A stretch of 64,000 nt of DNA from Herbaspirillum sp. GW103 (GTDB lineage Bacteria; Pseudomonadota; Gammaproteobacteria; Burkholderiales; Burkholderiaceae_D), in assembly GCF_000261365.1 (NCBI RefSeq), contig NZ_AJVC01000004.1, positions 868,001-932,000 on the forward strand, in the 5' to 3' direction. This document shows, one piece after another, positions 8,613-18,677 of this stretch (position 1 is its first letter; every line of letters starts with the position of its first letter). Below the pieces are notes generated by a model. The model had not been told where the DNA came from. It made no database searches and saw only the letters and a list, made by a program, of their open reading frames with translations. A program made the position numbers and the translations under genes.

Positions 8613-10352
8613 TCAGAAGTTGTAGGTCGCGGTGGCGCCGACGAAATTGCGACCCCGCAGCGGCTGGTCGAAGATCGTGTCGCCGCCCCAGAACATGGCG
8701 TAGTTGAGCGAGAACTGCCACTTGGCCGGATTCTGGATGAAGCTGACGATGAAGTTGGCCGACTTGGCCCCCTGCATGAAGGTCCCCGCGAAGTTGGGGG
8801 TACGTCCGTGCAAGGCCTGGAAGTAGAACACCTCCGGCACCACCTGCCAGCCCGGGATCAGAGAACCGTCATACACCCAGCTGAAGTCGAGGTTGTAGCC
8901 ATACGAGAGCGCCGTGCCCACGCTGGGCGGTGTACCCGACCCGGTGGCGATGGCATTGGCGGTAGTGTCGTAACCCCAGCCCCAGTTGCCGGCCGCCACC
9001 GGGATACCCTGGTAGGAGCGCTTCATGTTGGGATAGTAGATGCCCACGGCCTCGGCCATCAACGTCGCCGTATCGGCGCCGCCCAGCATCTTGAGGATGG
9101 TGGGATTGTCGCTCGGCGTCATGCTCAAGAGACCGGTTACAGCCAACTGGTACTTGGCAGTCTCGACGTAGCAGTTACCGTTGGCCAGGCAACCGCTGCC
9201 ATTGGTGGTGGGGCTATTGCCGGCAGTGGAGGTGTTGAGCGTGATCGGATCCTTGGGGCGATACGACAGCTCGGTGCCCACCGCCCAGTTGCCCAGCGGG
9301 AAGTTCATGCTGGCGCCGATCATCTTGCGGTCTTGCAGATAGGAATAGCCGAAGCCCGAAACGGAACTGGTGGAGGTCGACATCACCGGGGACTTGTCGT
9401 GGTAGTTCATCACGTACAAGCCGAAGTTCATCTCGGTGTCCTTCGGGCTGTAGCGCAAGGCCACTCCATACTGCCCGCTGGAACGCGGTGTGCTGGTGGT
9501 GGGCACGCCCAGTTCGGGCGCACCGTTGCCGATGGTGCCGATAGACCAGTAGCTGCCCACCGGCGGGAAGTAGTTACGCTGCCAGCCCTGCTGCACATAG
9601 GTCTCGATGCTCAGGCCATGACCCAGTCCGGTGGCGAGGTTGACCATCGGCGCCGGCAGTACGGCTTCCTTCATCTGCGTGCCCGGTTGCGACAGGCGCA
9701 TCAGATCCAGTGCATTGGTCTGGTTGATGCCGCCGGGAATGAACAGGCTCTCGCCCCAGTTGACCACCTGGTTACCCACGCGCAGACGGGCACGCTGGTC
9801 ACCAATGGAAAACTCCTTGCTCACCCACAGATCCAGCAGCCGCGTCTTGTTGCGCAGCTGGCTGGCCGCATTGCCGGGGAAGGAACTGCCGCCGCCAGCG
9901 CTGACATAGCCGGTGGCACTGTCGGCCGAAAAGTCGCGCAGCCAGCTCACGCGCCCGAAGAATTTCAGGTCCGAGGGCAGCTTGAGCATCAGCTCGTGCG
10001 TGCCTTTGATGTAGGTCGTGAAGGCGCTGCCCCGGTCATAGTTCAGATTGCCCTGGTCATTGTATTGCGAGAGCGAATCGGCACAGCCAGCCGGCGCGCC
10101 CGCCCCGGTCGGCCCCGCGGGTTGTCCGCCGTTGAGCGAACCGATGATGCCGGCACAGGCCGGCTTGCTGGCGCGGATACCGACCCCCACCGTGACAGTT
10201 GAATCAAAGTTGCCCGAGACCGATTCACCCTCGAAGGTGAAGGCATGGGCGTTCCCCGTGTACAAGCAGGCGCCCACCAGCGGTACGACAATGGGCAACA
10301 TCCGTGGCAGCACCGATCCGGCACGCCGTGTCTTGCGCGTTTGCATCTTCAT
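8613..10352 (-). CDS. DUF1302 family outer-membrane-type protein
   Basis: 579 residues with a signal peptide ending near NAHA (about residue 37). The body is rich in alternating beta-strand residues and ends in a terminal Phe (TATYNF), as in outer-membrane beta-barrels. The stretch RVGNQVVNWGESLFIPGGIN is typical of DUF1302. AAGGGA precedes the ATG. Its neighbours, DUF1329 upstream (44-bp gap) and an RND protein downstream (76-bp gap), are the usual company of this family, whose members I recall near genes for hydrophobic-compound catabolism. It is likely the outer-membrane part of an envelope-spanning transport route; that role is inference. Confidence 0.85.
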   Translation of the reverse strand: MKMQTRKTRRAGSVLPRMLPIVVPLVGACLYTGNAHAFTFEGESVSGNFDSTVTVGVGIRASKPACAGIIGSLNGGQPAGPTGAGAPAGCADSLSQYNDQGNLNYDRGSAFTTYIKGTHELMLKLPSDLKFFGRVSWLRDFSADSATGYVSAGGGSSFPGNAASQLRNKTRLLDLWVSKEFSIGDQRARLRVGNQVVNWGESLFIPGGINQTNALDLMRLSQPGTQMKEAVLPAPMVNLATGLGHGLSIETYVQQGWQRNYFPPVGSYWSIGTIGNGAPELGVPTTSTPRSSGQYGVALRYSPKDTEMNFGLYVMNYHDKSPVMSTSTSSVSGFGYSYLQDRKMIGASMNFPLGNWAVGTELSYRPKDPITLNTSTAGNSPTTNGSGCLANGNCYVETAKYQLAVTGLLSMTPSDNPTILKMLGGADTATLMAEAVGIYYPNMKRSYQGIPVAAGNWGWGYDTTANAIATGSGTPPSVGTALSYGYNLDFSWVYDGSLIPGWQVVPEVFYFQALHGRTPNFAGTFMQGAKSANFIVSFIQNPAKWQFSLNYAMFWGGDTIFDQPLRGRNFVGATATYNF

Positions 10353-10396
10353 GGTTTTCCCTTCCCCGTCAAAGTCTTGTCAGAGTGCCACCGGTG

Positions 10397-11761
10397 TCAG
10401 CGATCGCTGATGGCGCGCAGGTTGTCGGCGCTGTAGAAACTGTCGCGCAGGCGTGGGTTGTCCTTGACATCGGTCTCCCAGCGGATGTCCTTGCCCGTGC
10501 CGGCCGAGTGCGAATCCATCAGGTAGCGCCCCTCGGCCAGGTTGTACTGAGCAAAGCCGGAGAGATCGCAGGCACCGGTTTCATAGACCGGGATGATGTA
10601 GCCCTCGCGGTGTTTCCACAGCTTGTTCTGGGCGTCGTAGTCATCGGCCAGCACCAGATTCCAGCTGTCCTCATCCACGTAGTAGGTACGCTTGGGCGCG
10701 AGGTGGCGTACCCCCGGCTTGACCGTGGCTTCCACCACCCAGACCCGGTGCAGCTCATAGCGGCGCGCATTCTCGGCCACGAAGTCAGGCTTGGCGATAT
10801 CTTCGAAATTGGCCTTGAAGTTGTTGGCCCCGAAACTGTTGTAGGCGATGTAGATTTCCTTCTTGCCGACCAGCTTCCAGTCGAAGCGATCCAGAGTACC
10901 GTTGAAGACGGTCGGCTCATCCATGGTGTACTGGTTTTCCATACCGATCTGCGGCGCATCGTAGGCGTAGGACGGCATGCGGCGCACGCGGCGCTGGCCG
11001 GGGAAGTAGTAGAAGGTCTCCGCACCCGGACGATTCAGATAGGTCGTCACCGTCAACGCTTGCCCGGCCAGTGCGGTGGGCGAGGAATAGGCGACGTAGG
11101 TGTAGAACTCGACTCCGCCCAGCGTGGAGAGCTTGGTACTGCCCTTGACGCTGGAGGGATAGAACAACGTGAGCTGCTGGCTGGCCTTGATCCACTCATT
11201 GCTGCCCTTGCGCGGAGAGACAGCGGTGATGGTATTGGGGAAATCCACCCCCACTCCGCGATAGCGCATCTTGCTGTTGTACATCACCTCCAGGCCGGTC
11301 TTGGGCAGCGGAAAGGGGATGCCGGGCACGTCGGCTTCGGCCAGGCTCCAGCCATCAGCGCCGATCTTGCCATCGGCCACGTTCTTCCTGGTATTCTCGA
11401 CTACGAAGTCTGGCGCGGAACAATAGCGATGGGTGGGATAGATATCCATCTTGTAGCCCTTGACCTGCTTGATCAGGGCCACCTGTCCCGGCGTCAGATG
11501 ATCGGCGTACTTGTCCACGTTGGAGGCGTCGATGACCTCGGTGGGCTTTTCATCCTTGTACTTGAAATAGTCCTTGCGCAGCTTGCCGTAGGACCAGCCG
11601 GGCAACTCCACATTTTCCGCCTTCCATTCCGGCACGCCCTGACCGGCGGCCTTGTCGCCGCCAAGCGGTGTGAGGGTGGTGCCCAGATCCTGCACCGAGG
11701 CCGCGTGTACCAGCGTCGCGCCCATTGCCAGCAGGGACAAACCGAGGATCGTTCTCTTCAT
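10397..11761 (-). CDS. DUF1329 family periplasmic/outer-membrane protein (LolA-like fold)
   Basis: 454 residues with signal peptide MKRTILGLSLLAMGATLVHA. The start at 11761 is chosen over an open frame eight codons longer because GGAGA lies at proper spacing. The body contains the family-like stretch FYYFPGQRRVRRMPSYAYDAP and many aromatic and beta-strand residues. DUF1329 proteins are related to the lipoprotein carrier LolA and are expected to bind a hydrophobic ligand in the periplasm. Placed between the aminotransferase (91-bp gap) and the DUF1302 gene, it would be the periplasmic shuttle of this system. Confidence 0.85.
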   Translation of the reverse strand: MKRTILGLSLLAMGATLVHAASVQDLGTTLTPLGGDKAAGQGVPEWKAENVELPGWSYGKLRKDYFKYKDEKPTEVIDASNVDKYADHLTPGQVALIKQVKGYKMDIYPTHRYCSAPDFVVENTRKNVADGKIGADGWSLAEADVPGIPFPLPKTGLEVMYNSKMRYRGVGVDFPNTITAVSPRKGSNEWIKASQQLTLFYPSSVKGSTKLSTLGGVEFYTYVAYSSPTALAGQALTVTTYLNRPGAETFYYFPGQRRVRRMPSYAYDAPQIGMENQYTMDEPTVFNGTLDRFDWKLVGKKEIYIAYNSFGANNFKANFEDIAKPDFVAENARRYELHRVWVVEATVKPGVRHLAPKRTYYVDEDSWNLVLADDYDAQNKLWKHREGYIIPVYETGACDLSGFAQYNLAEGRYLMDSHSAGTGKDIRWETDVKDNPRLRDSFYSADNLRAISDR

Positions 11762-11852
11762 GACCACTTTCTCCAATTGACTCAAGCCTGTTGCGATTGA
11801 TGAGGAATAAGGCAGGGTGCCGGGATGTGCCCCGGCACCCTGGCTGTCCTGT

Positions 11853-13223
11853 TCAGAGGGAGGCCAGACCGGCGCCGAAGATGTCCAGTCCCTTGAACAT
11901 CAGCGAGCGCGGGATGGTCAGCGAGGGCATCACGCGCATGACGTTGGTGTAACGACCGCAAGGAATCATCAGCACACCGTGACCGACTACGTAATCCATC
12001 AGCTTGCCCAGCTTCTCGCGCGAAAGTGGCTCGCGGGTTTCGCGGTTCTCGACCAGCTCGATGCCGATCATCAGGCCACGTCCACGCACCTCGCCCACCC
12101 ACGGGCTGTTGAAGCTGCGGATGCGTTCCTGTGCTTCCAGGCCCAGCGTGTGGGCACGGTTGACCAGGTCCAGACGCGGATCCTGCAGGATGCTGATGTT
12201 GGTCAGCGCCACTGCAGCCGAGATCGAGTTGGCCGCGAAGGTATTGGGCTGCGAACCATCGGGAATCTTGGCGGCCAGGTCCGAGCGCATGACCAGGCCG
12301 GCCATGGGCATGTCGCCGCCGATACCCTTGCCGAAGGTCAGCATGTCGGGCTTGACGCCCGAGTGCTCCACCGCCCACATCTTGCCGGTGCGACCGGCCC
12401 CGGCCTGCACTTCATCAACGATGAGCAGCGCGCCGCTGCGGTCGCAGGCTTTGCGCAGAAGTTGCAGGAACTCCGGCGAGGGCGGCACATAGCCGCCCTC
12501 ACCCTGCACCGGTTCGACGATTACGGCGGCCACGTCATCGGCTGCGGTATAGGGGGTGTTGAGCAGGTAGTCGACGTACTCACCGGCAATCTGCTCGGCG
12601 CTCTTGTGGCTGGTATCGAAGGGGAAGCGATAAGCGTAGGGATACGGCGCATGGATCACGCCGCCCATGAAGGGACCAAAGCCCTTGCGGTACGCTGTGC
12701 CGGTGGTGAGCGCGTTGGAAGCATTCCAGATACCGTGATAGCCACCGTGGAAGGCGATGATCTGGTGCCGGCCAGTGACGCGCCTGGCGAACTTGACGGC
12801 CGCTTCCAGTGCATCGCTGCCGCCCTGGGTGAAGAAGGTGATGCAATCACCGCGCAATCCCTCGGGCATGATCTCCGACATCTTGGCGGCCAGCTCGGTG
12901 CGCCTGGAGCTGTTGACTTCCATGGAGTGCATCAGCGATTCGGACTGCTTGCGGATGGCCTCGACTACTCGCGGATTGCAGCGTCCCACGCTGCTCACGC
13001 CCACGCCGGCGGAAAGATCGATGAAGGTATTGCCGTCCGGGTCCTTGAAGGTCACGCCGAATGCTTGGTCCATCGCAATGGGCATGCGGCCACCGCCACG
13101 CGCCATCGATTCGGTCCGCGCCGAGAGTTCCAGTGCGGCCGCCGTCTTGGGGCCAGGATAGGTGGAAGACACCATCTTGGGAGCGTCAGCAAAGTTGAGC
13201 GACTCCAGTTCTGCTTCAATCAT
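11853..13223 (-). CDS. class III PLP-dependent aminotransferase
   Basis: 456 residues, fold type I, class III (omega-transaminase, GABA transaminase or dialkylglycine decarboxylase group). Visible landmarks are the PLP phosphate region near FTQGGSDALEAAVKFAR (131-147), HGGYHG (159-164), the Asp pairing with the PLP ring nitrogen at D270 in LIVDEVQAGAGRTG, and the Schiff-base lysine K299 in FGKGIGGD. It transfers an amino group from an amine or omega-amino acid to a 2-oxo acid, giving an aldehyde or ketone. AAGG lies upstream of the ATG. It is the first gene of a five-gene unit whose other members are envelope proteins, an unusual pairing. A conserved promoter element lies 143-162 bases upstream. 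Substrate unknown. Confidence 0.9.
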   Translation of the reverse strand: MIEAELESLNFADAPKMVSSTYPGPKTAAALELSARTESMARGGGRMPIAMDQAFGVTFKDPDGNTFIDLSAGVGVSSVGRCNPRVVEAIRKQSESLMHSMEVNSSRRTELAAKMSEIMPEGLRGDCITFFTQGGSDALEAAVKFARRVTGRHQIIAFHGGYHGIWNASNALTTGTAYRKGFGPFMGGVIHAPYPYAYRFPFDTSHKSAEQIAGEYVDYLLNTPYTAADDVAAVIVEPVQGEGGYVPPSPEFLQLLRKACDRSGALLIVDEVQAGAGRTGKMWAVEHSGVKPDMLTFGKGIGGDMPMAGLVMRSDLAAKIPDGSQPNTFAANSISAAVALTNISILQDPRLDLVNRAHTLGLEAQERIRSFNSPWVGEVRGRGLMIGIELVENRETREPLSREKLGKLMDYVVGHGVLMIPCGRYTNVMRVMPSLTIPRSLMFKGLDIFGAGLASL

Positions 13224-13365
13224 AAACTTACCTTTCTAGACCGTTTTCAAGAGAGTGTTCGCCTGCGCCAGCGGCAGGCGAGAAACCAGGAACAGCGCCG
13301 CCCGACACGCCGCTGTGGCGCCCTTTCGGCATGACACGATTAAAACCCTTGCAGCGGGCAAGCCA

Positions 13366-13385
13366 TTAGCCCAAATGAGCAAGTC
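13366..13385 (-). promoter_or_regulatory. regulatory element, copy A: GACTTGCTCATTTGGGCTAA
   Basis: Read on the minus strand this 20-mer is identical to the copy at 26858-26877. A -10-like TTTAAT (13344-13339) lies 23 nt after its GGGCT. It points toward the aminotransferase unit. The 372-bp gap 13224-13595 also holds a small inverted repeat (CGCCTGC/GCAGGCG, 13260-13280) and the terminator of the chemoreceptor gene; I see no gene in it. Confidence 0.7.
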
Positions 13386-13461
13386 ATTGCGCGGTGCGCA
13401 GCGGGGAAGGAAATAATTTGCACAGACGCACCCCCGCCTTGCGGGAGGCTGACGAGCGACT

Positions 13462-13487
13462 AAAAAAATGGCGGCCGAAGCCGCCAT
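13462..13487 (-). terminator. intrinsic terminator of the ten-gene catabolic operon
   Basis: ATGGCGGC and GCCGCCAT form an 8-bp stem with a 4-nt loop. On the minus strand the hairpin is followed by a run of T (seven A on the plus strand, 13462-13468). It lies about 110 bp past the stop of the chemoreceptor gene, the last gene of the operon. Confidence 0.88.
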
Positions 13488-13595
13488 CAAGGGTGCTGCC
13501 AGGCACCGGAACACACAACGATGTGCAGGAAGACGTAACGAATCGCGCACCGGAAAACGTACAGAGACTACGCCCGAAAAAAGAAAGAGAAATCG

Positions 13596-15203
13596 CTACC
13601 TCAGCGGCAAGGCCAGCGACGGAGGTGATTGCGATGGCAGATGCAGCTGTGCGCCCTCCGCAATCCTGAACGTCGACACCGTCTCCAGCAGGTTGCCCGC
13701 CTGCTGGCGCAGACTCTCGCTGGCTGCGGCGCTCTGCTCGACCAGGGCCGCATTCTGTTGCAGGGCATCGTCCAGTTGCCGGATGGCGCCCTCGACTTCG
13801 GCGATGTCGCCACTCTGGGCCAGGCTGGCCTGGCTGATCTGGACCACGATGTCCGAGACGCTGCGCACCGCCTGCACGATCTCTTCCATGGTCTGACCGG
13901 CGCGGTCCACCAGACGGGCGCCGGTCTGGATGCGCGCTACCGATTCATGGATCAGGGCATTGGTCTCACGCGCGGCTAGTGAACTGCGCTGGGCCAGCGC
14001 GCGCACCTCGGTAGCCACCACCGCAAAGCCCCGGCCCTGTTCACCGGCGCGCGCCGCCTCCACCGCCGCATTGAGGGCCAGAATATTGGTCTGGAAGGCG
14101 ATGCCGTCGATCGTGCCGACGATCTCCGAAATACGCTGCGAGCTGTCCTCGATGCCACGCATGGTCTGCACCACCTCCCGCACCGCCTGCCCGCCCTGCA
14201 TCGCCACCGTACTGGCCTGCTGCGCGGTGCTGCTGGCCTGGCTTGCGTCTTCGGCATTCTTCTGCACCGTGGCACTGAGCTCATTCATGGTGGCCGCCGT
14301 CTCCTCCAGCGCCGCGGCCTGGGCCTCTGTACGAGTCGAGAGATCGGCATTGCCGGCAGCGATCTGCACGCTGGCCGTGGCCACATGCTCGGCCTCGCGC
14401 CGCACCCCGGCCACGATGTTCACCAGGGCCTGCTGCATACGCTGCATCGCCAGCAGCAACTGGCTGATCTCGTCACGGCCACTGACGGTGATCGCCTGAT
14501 CAAGCGCTCCCTCGGCAATGCGGTGCGCCGCCTCTACTGCATGCCGCAGCGGTCCGGCGATGCCCCCGATCAACAGCCGTGCCAGCAGGAGGGTACCCAG
14601 CAGAGCTGCCACGCTCACCGTCAGCAACGCGTGGCGGGCAGAGATGAAGGCATGCTGGCCATCGATGACCGAGACTGCCGATTCCTGCGCCACCGAATCG
14701 CTGATGAACTTGAGGATGCCAGCCATCTTCTCATAGGGGGCCGCACTGTCTGCGGCCAGCATCAAGGCCTCGGCTGACTGGCCGGCGGCGGCCAGCGCCA
14801 CCGCCTTCTCGGCCAGGGCACGATAGGCTTGCCAGTTGGTCAGCAGCTGGCGGCTGGTAGCACGCTCGTCGTCATTGCTGGAAAAATCGACCAGTATCTT
14901 CAGGTACTTCTCGGCATAGGCCAGTCCTTCGCGGCGTGCCCGGGCGGCCGCCTTACCGCCGCTGCCGTCATCGGCCAGCAGCGACAGTGTCACGCCCATG
15001 CGGTACTGCGCCATCCCGATGCGGATGCCCGAGACCGATTCCATGGCCGGCACGTTGATGTTGCCCAACTGCTCGACCTGGCGGTTGATCTGACTCATGC
15101 GACCGTACGCAAACAGGGCCATGCCAACCAGCATCAGCAACAACAGCATGAAGGCCAGCCGCAGCCGGGCCGCGATGCTCAATCCAGCGAGCGCCTGCCT
15201 CAT
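13596..15203 (-). CDS. methyl-accepting chemotaxis protein (4-helix-bundle sensor)
   Basis: 535 residues. TM1 spans about 13-33, followed by a helical periplasmic domain of about 155 residues (4HB_MCP type), TM2 about 190-212, then HAMP and the cytoplasmic signalling rod. The hairpin tip carries the near-invariant [28 protein letters not shown] gives a strong ribosome binding site. It sits 27 bp after the aldehyde dehydrogenase gene and before a terminator, so it is the last gene of the catabolic operon. It probably senses the operon's substrate or an intermediate. No C-terminal CheR-binding pentapeptide of the NWETF type is seen. Confidence 0.92.
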   Translation of the reverse strand: MRQALAGLSIAARLRLAFMLLLLMLVGMALFAYGRMSQINRQVEQLGNINVPAMESVSGIRIGMAQYRMGVTLSLLADDGSGGKAAARARREGLAYAEKYLKILVDFSSNDDERATSRQLLTNWQAYRALAEKAVALAAAGQSAEALMLAADSAAPYEKMAGILKFISDSVAQESAVSVIDGQHAFISARHALLTVSVAALLGTLLLARLLIGGIAGPLRHAVEAAHRIAEGALDQAITVSGRDEISQLLLAMQRMQQALVNIVAGVRREAEHVATASVQIAAGNADLSTRTEAQAAALEETAATMNELSATVQKNAEDASQASSTAQQASTVAMQGGQAVREVVQTMRGIEDSSQRISEIVGTIDGIAFQTNILALNAAVEAARAGEQGRGFAVVATEVRALAQRSSLAARETNALIHESVARIQTGARLVDRAGQTMEEIVQAVRSVSDIVVQISQASLAQSGDIAEVEGAIRQLDDALQQNAALVEQSAAASESLRQQAGNLLETVSTFRIAEGAQLHLPSQSPPSLALPLR

Positions 15204-15230
15204 CGTTACTCCCCCTTTGGTGGTGGATCT

Positions 15231-16673
15231 TCAGCCGGGTACGTGGCTGATCTGGCTGATCATCTTGGTGACCAGGAAGCTGTCGAAACCCTCGGTGCCG
15301 CCTTCGCTGCCGAAGCCGCTTTCGCCGACGCCACCGAAGGGCAGTTCAGGGTGCGCCATGCCGGAATGGTTGATGTTGACCATGCCTGCCTGCAGTGCAC
15401 TGGCCACCTCGTGCGCCGTGGCCAGCGACTGCGTGAACACATAGGAGGCCAGGCCCAGCGGCAGGGCATTGGCCATGGCAATGGCTTGCGCGGTCTGCTC
15501 GAAGGGTGTGACGGCTGCCACCGGACCAAACGGCTCCTCCTGCATCACCCTGGCTGTCGGCGACACGTCAGCGATCAGCGTGGGGGCATAGAAATGGCCG
15601 CGCTGGCCGATGCGTGCGCCGCCCGTCACAAGTTGCGCGCCCCGGACCATGGCGTCCTCTATCAGGTCATGCACCGCCTCGAAGCGGCGACCATGAATCA
15701 ACGGGCCCATTTGTACGCCGACCTCCAGCCCGGAACCGACCTTGACCTGCTGCAAGGCATCAGCCAGCGCCACCACGAAGCGGTCGTAGATGCGCTTGTG
15801 AACGAAAAAGCGCGACGGCGAGACGCACACCTGACCGGCGTTACGAATCTTCATTCGCGCCAGCAGACGCGCCGCCGCATCCACCTCGGCATCGTCGAAC
15901 ACCAGTACCGGCGCATGCCCGCCCAGCTCCATGCTCATGCGCTTCATATGCAGTGCCGCCTGGGCGGCCAACTGGCTGCCCACGGGAATGGAGCCTGTGA
16001 AGGAGATGGTACGCACCAGAGGCGAGGCAATGAGCTGCTCCGAGATCTCCGAGGACACGCCCCAGACGATATTGAAGACGCCCGCCGGCAACCCGGCATC
16101 ATGGAACAGCCGGGCCATCAGTACGATGGCCGCCGGTGACTCCGACGGTCCCTTCAGGACCACAGTGCAACCTGCCGCCATGGCCGCCGCCACCTTCTTC
16201 ATAGCCTGGCCGAACGGGAAATTCCACGGGCTGATGGCAGCACACACGCCCACCGGCTCTCGCACCACCATCTGCCGCACCTCCGGATGGCGTGCGCCGA
16301 CCACGCGGCCATACAGGCGGCGGCCTTCCTCGGCGTGCCAGTCCAGGTGTTCGGCGGCATTGAGGATCTCGGCCACGGCGTCGGCCAGGGGCTTGCCATT
16401 ATCCATGGTAATGGCCGGTGCCATCGCCTGGGCGCGTTCACGCGCCAGCGTGGCGGCGCGGCGCAAAATGTCGGAACGTTCCAGCGGCGACACCTGGCGC
16501 CATTGGCCGAAGGCCGCGTGGGCCGCTTGAATGGCGTCCTCGATATCAACTGCCTCGGCCCAGGGCAATCGCCCCAGCACCTCGCCGGTGGCAGGGTCGC
16601 GCACCTCCTGGTAGCGGCGGCCGTCGAGGCCATGGAAACGTCCGTTGATGTAGAGCTGCAGATCGGGATACAT
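15231..16673 (-). CDS. NAD(P)-dependent aldehyde dehydrogenase (succinate-semialdehyde dehydrogenase-like)
   Basis: 480 residues of the ALDH superfamily. Catalytic Cys283 lies in [12 protein letters not shown], the general base Glu249 in MELGGHAP, Asn151 in SPWNFPF and the cofactor-binding Lys174 in VVLKGPSE; all are present. The sequence resembles the GabD branch, but the specificity residues cannot be judged. It oxidises an aldehyde to the acid, probably in the catabolic operon, after the flavin hydroxylase gene (73-bp gap). AAGGTG precedes the ATG. Confidence 0.9.
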   Translation of the reverse strand: MYPDLQLYINGRFHGLDGRRYQEVRDPATGEVLGRLPWAEAVDIEDAIQAAHAAFGQWRQVSPLERSDILRRAATLARERAQAMAPAITMDNGKPLADAVAEILNAAEHLDWHAEEGRRLYGRVVGARHPEVRQMVVREPVGVCAAISPWNFPFGQAMKKVAAAMAAGCTVVLKGPSESPAAIVLMARLFHDAGLPAGVFNIVWGVSSEISEQLIASPLVRTISFTGSIPVGSQLAAQAALHMKRMSMELGGHAPVLVFDDAEVDAAARLLARMKIRNAGQVCVSPSRFFVHKRIYDRFVVALADALQQVKVGSGLEVGVQMGPLIHGRRFEAVHDLIEDAMVRGAQLVTGGARIGQRGHFYAPTLIADVSPTARVMQEEPFGPVAAVTPFEQTAQAIAMANALPLGLASYVFTQSLATAHEVASALQAGMVNINHSGMAHPELPFGGVGESGFGSEGGTEGFDSFLVTKMISQISHVPG

Positions 16674-16746
16674 GGATCACCTTGAAGAGGAAAAGACCGA
16701 TACGCACAGGACGTACCGGCAAATACACAGGCAGGAAGCAATGGCG

Positions 16747-18357
16747 TCAGCTGGCCACGCGATCGAGGAAAAGGCGCATCACCGCAGGCGCATCGTCGGC
16801 CCGGCCGGCAGCGGCGATGAAGCGGTCGGGACGCAGCAGGACCCAGTCCACGCCCTTTTCCTTGAACCAGGCGTTGAGTTTGTTTTCATGGTCCTGGATC
16901 ACCACGCCGGAACTGCACGGCGGTGCACCGCGTGCCCCGCTGCGCGAGCGTACGCCCTGCAGGTAATTGCAGCCGAACGCTTCCATGCGGCGACGCAGAC
17001 CGGCATCCAAGGTCGGCCCGGCCAGCACATCGCAGCGCCAGCTCAAGAGCGTGAAGCGACTACCGCAGATGTCATCCAGACGCAGCACTTCGCCGCTGCC
17101 GGTTTCCACCAGCGACTGCAGGAACATGCGTCCAACCAGGTCCTCACGATTGCGGGCGTCGCCCTGCATCACGGCCTGACTGCTGAAGCTGGGCATGGGC
17201 TTGAATTTCATCTGCAGCACGTAGTCGCGTACGCGCGGGATATCCTTGATAGCGAGGAAGAAGCGGTCACGGCACCAGGCTAGCAGACGATTCTTCTGCG
17301 ACAGCACGGCACCGAACAAGTCGGCCAGATCGATCATGGCCTTGACGTGGGCATGGCGCTCGTCGTGGTAGCTGGCCAGCAGTTCCGGCTTCATCCGCCC
17401 CTCCAGTACCCAGGCCAGTTTCCAGGCCAGGTTGAAGGCGTCGCGCAGTCCTGCATTCAAGCCCTGCCCGATCCAGGGCGGCGTGATATGGGCGGCGTCA
17501 CCGGCCAGGCAGATCCGGCCGCAGACCAGCGAAGCGGCTACCCGCGAGTTATGCGTGTAAACACGCGCGCGAATGATATTGAGCGCATCGACATCGGCCA
17601 CGTGCTCGCGCAACAGTTCGCGCACCTTGGTCGGCGCCAGCATCTGCTCGCCATCCTCGCCGGGAAACAGCATGAACTCCCAGCGCCGCACGCCGTAGGG
17701 CAGCGCCAGGCATACGTAGGGACGCTGCGGCTCGCAATGCAGGGCAGTATAGGGCGCATCCAGAGGATCGCTGTCGCACTCGATCACCACCCATTTGGCG
17801 GGATGAGTCTTGCCCTCGTAGGGCAGCTTGAGAATCTTTTCACGCACCGTGCTGCGCCCGCCATCGCAACCCACTGCGTACTGCGCGAGCAGCTGGCTCT
17901 GCACACCCTGGGCATCGAGGAGAGTGGCCAGCACGCCCTGCTCGTGCTGCACCAGATCCAGCAGTTCCACCCCGGAGCGCAGCGCCACATGCGGGAACCG
18001 CAGCAAGCCCTGGCGCAGCGTGGCCTCGCCCAGTGGTTGCGAGAACAGGTTGCGGCGATACCAGCCGAATTCCCGCGTACTAGGCTGGATCTCGGCGAAG
18101 CAGCGGCGCCGGGCGGTGTACATGCGCATGGGGACGTTCTGGATCACGTCGCGCACGATGGCGTCGGCCATGCCAGCGGACTGGAAGGTGCGCAGCGCTT
18201 CATCATCGATGCCCACCGCACGCGGATAGTCGAGCACGTCAAGGTTGCGTTCGATGACGAGCGTGGAGATGCCATAGGTGCCCAGCAGATTGGCCAGCGT
18301 CACACCGACCGGCCCGGCGCCGATGATGAGCACCTGGGTCTGTGGCGCAGCGCTCAT
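16747..18357 (-). CDS. FAD-dependent aromatic hydroxylase, MhpA-like
   Basis: 536 residues of the class A flavoprotein monooxygenases (PHBH fold). The N-terminal FAD motif IIGAGPVG starts near residue 10, the DG motif CDGGRSTVRE is in the middle and the second FAD motif ICLAGDAAHITPPWIGQGLN follows. The closest type by eye is the MhpA branch, which hydroxylates phenolic acids with NAD(P)H and O2. Start: the ATG at 18357 overlaps the NIPSNAP stop (ATGA) and begins directly before the FAD motif. A longer open frame to 18606 is excluded because it runs through NIPSNAP in another frame. In this operon it would hydroxylate an aromatic or enolic ring before cleavage. Confidence 0.88.
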   Translation of the reverse strand: MSAAPQTQVLIIGAGPVGVTLANLLGTYGISTLVIERNLDVLDYPRAVGIDDEALRTFQSAGMADAIVRDVIQNVPMRMYTARRRCFAEIQPSTREFGWYRRNLFSQPLGEATLRQGLLRFPHVALRSGVELLDLVQHEQGVLATLLDAQGVQSQLLAQYAVGCDGGRSTVREKILKLPYEGKTHPAKWVVIECDSDPLDAPYTALHCEPQRPYVCLALPYGVRRWEFMLFPGEDGEQMLAPTKVRELLREHVADVDALNIIRARVYTHNSRVAASLVCGRICLAGDAAHITPPWIGQGLNAGLRDAFNLAWKLAWVLEGRMKPELLASYHDERHAHVKAMIDLADLFGAVLSQKNRLLAWCRDRFFLAIKDIPRVRDYVLQMKFKPMPSFSSQAVMQGDARNREDLVGRMFLQSLVETGSGEVLRLDDICGSRFTLLSWRCDVLAGPTLDAGLRRRMEAFGCNYLQGVRSRSGARGAPPCSSGVVIQDHENKLNAWFKEKGVDWVLLRPDRFIAAAGRADDAPAVMRLFLDRVAS

Positions 18358-18677
18358 GCGGCACTCCCGACAGCCGGTTCCGGCGCACTGATGAGCAGGC
18401 GGCTCTCCTGCTGCACCAGCAGGCCGCGCACCTGCTTGCGGAATTCGGCAAAGGCAGGATCGGCCAACAGTGCCGTGCGGCGACGGGCGCGCTCCTCCAG
18501 GCTGTCGAAGGCCCAGTGGTACACCAGTTGGTTGAGGTCGCCGCTCTCGGGAATCATCATCGCCACCAGATGCCCCAAGAGGCGCACCTGATGGACGCGG
18601 CCACATTCGTTGTAGATGCGCACGTACTCGCGCACGCCGCCCGGCACCATGGTGTAGGTGCGCAGTTCATGGATCAT
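18354..18677 (-). CDS. NIPSNAP family protein
   Basis: 107 residues of dimeric alpha/beta-barrel (ferredoxin-like) type. The N-terminus MIHELRTYTMVPGGVREYV and the later VYHWAFDSLEERARRR are typical of NIPSNAP. The gene overlaps both neighbours by four bases (ATGA at each end), so it is translationally coupled to the hydrolase before it and the hydroxylase after it. GGAGAGG precedes the ATG. Family members recur in catabolic operons, but a reaction is rarely assigned. A role as a small isomerase or monooxygenase-like accessory is possible, not shown. Confidence 0.85.
   Translation of the reverse strand: MIHELRTYTMVPGGVREYVRIYNECGRVHQVRLLGHLVAMMIPESGDLNQLVYHWAFDSLEERARRRTALLADPAFAEFRKQVRGLLVQQESRLLISAPEPAVGSAA

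Noticed and set aside
18357-18606. 83-codon N-terminal extension of the flavin hydroxylase
   Set aside because: It overlaps NIPSNAP in another frame and precedes a canonical FAD-motif start coupled by ATGA.
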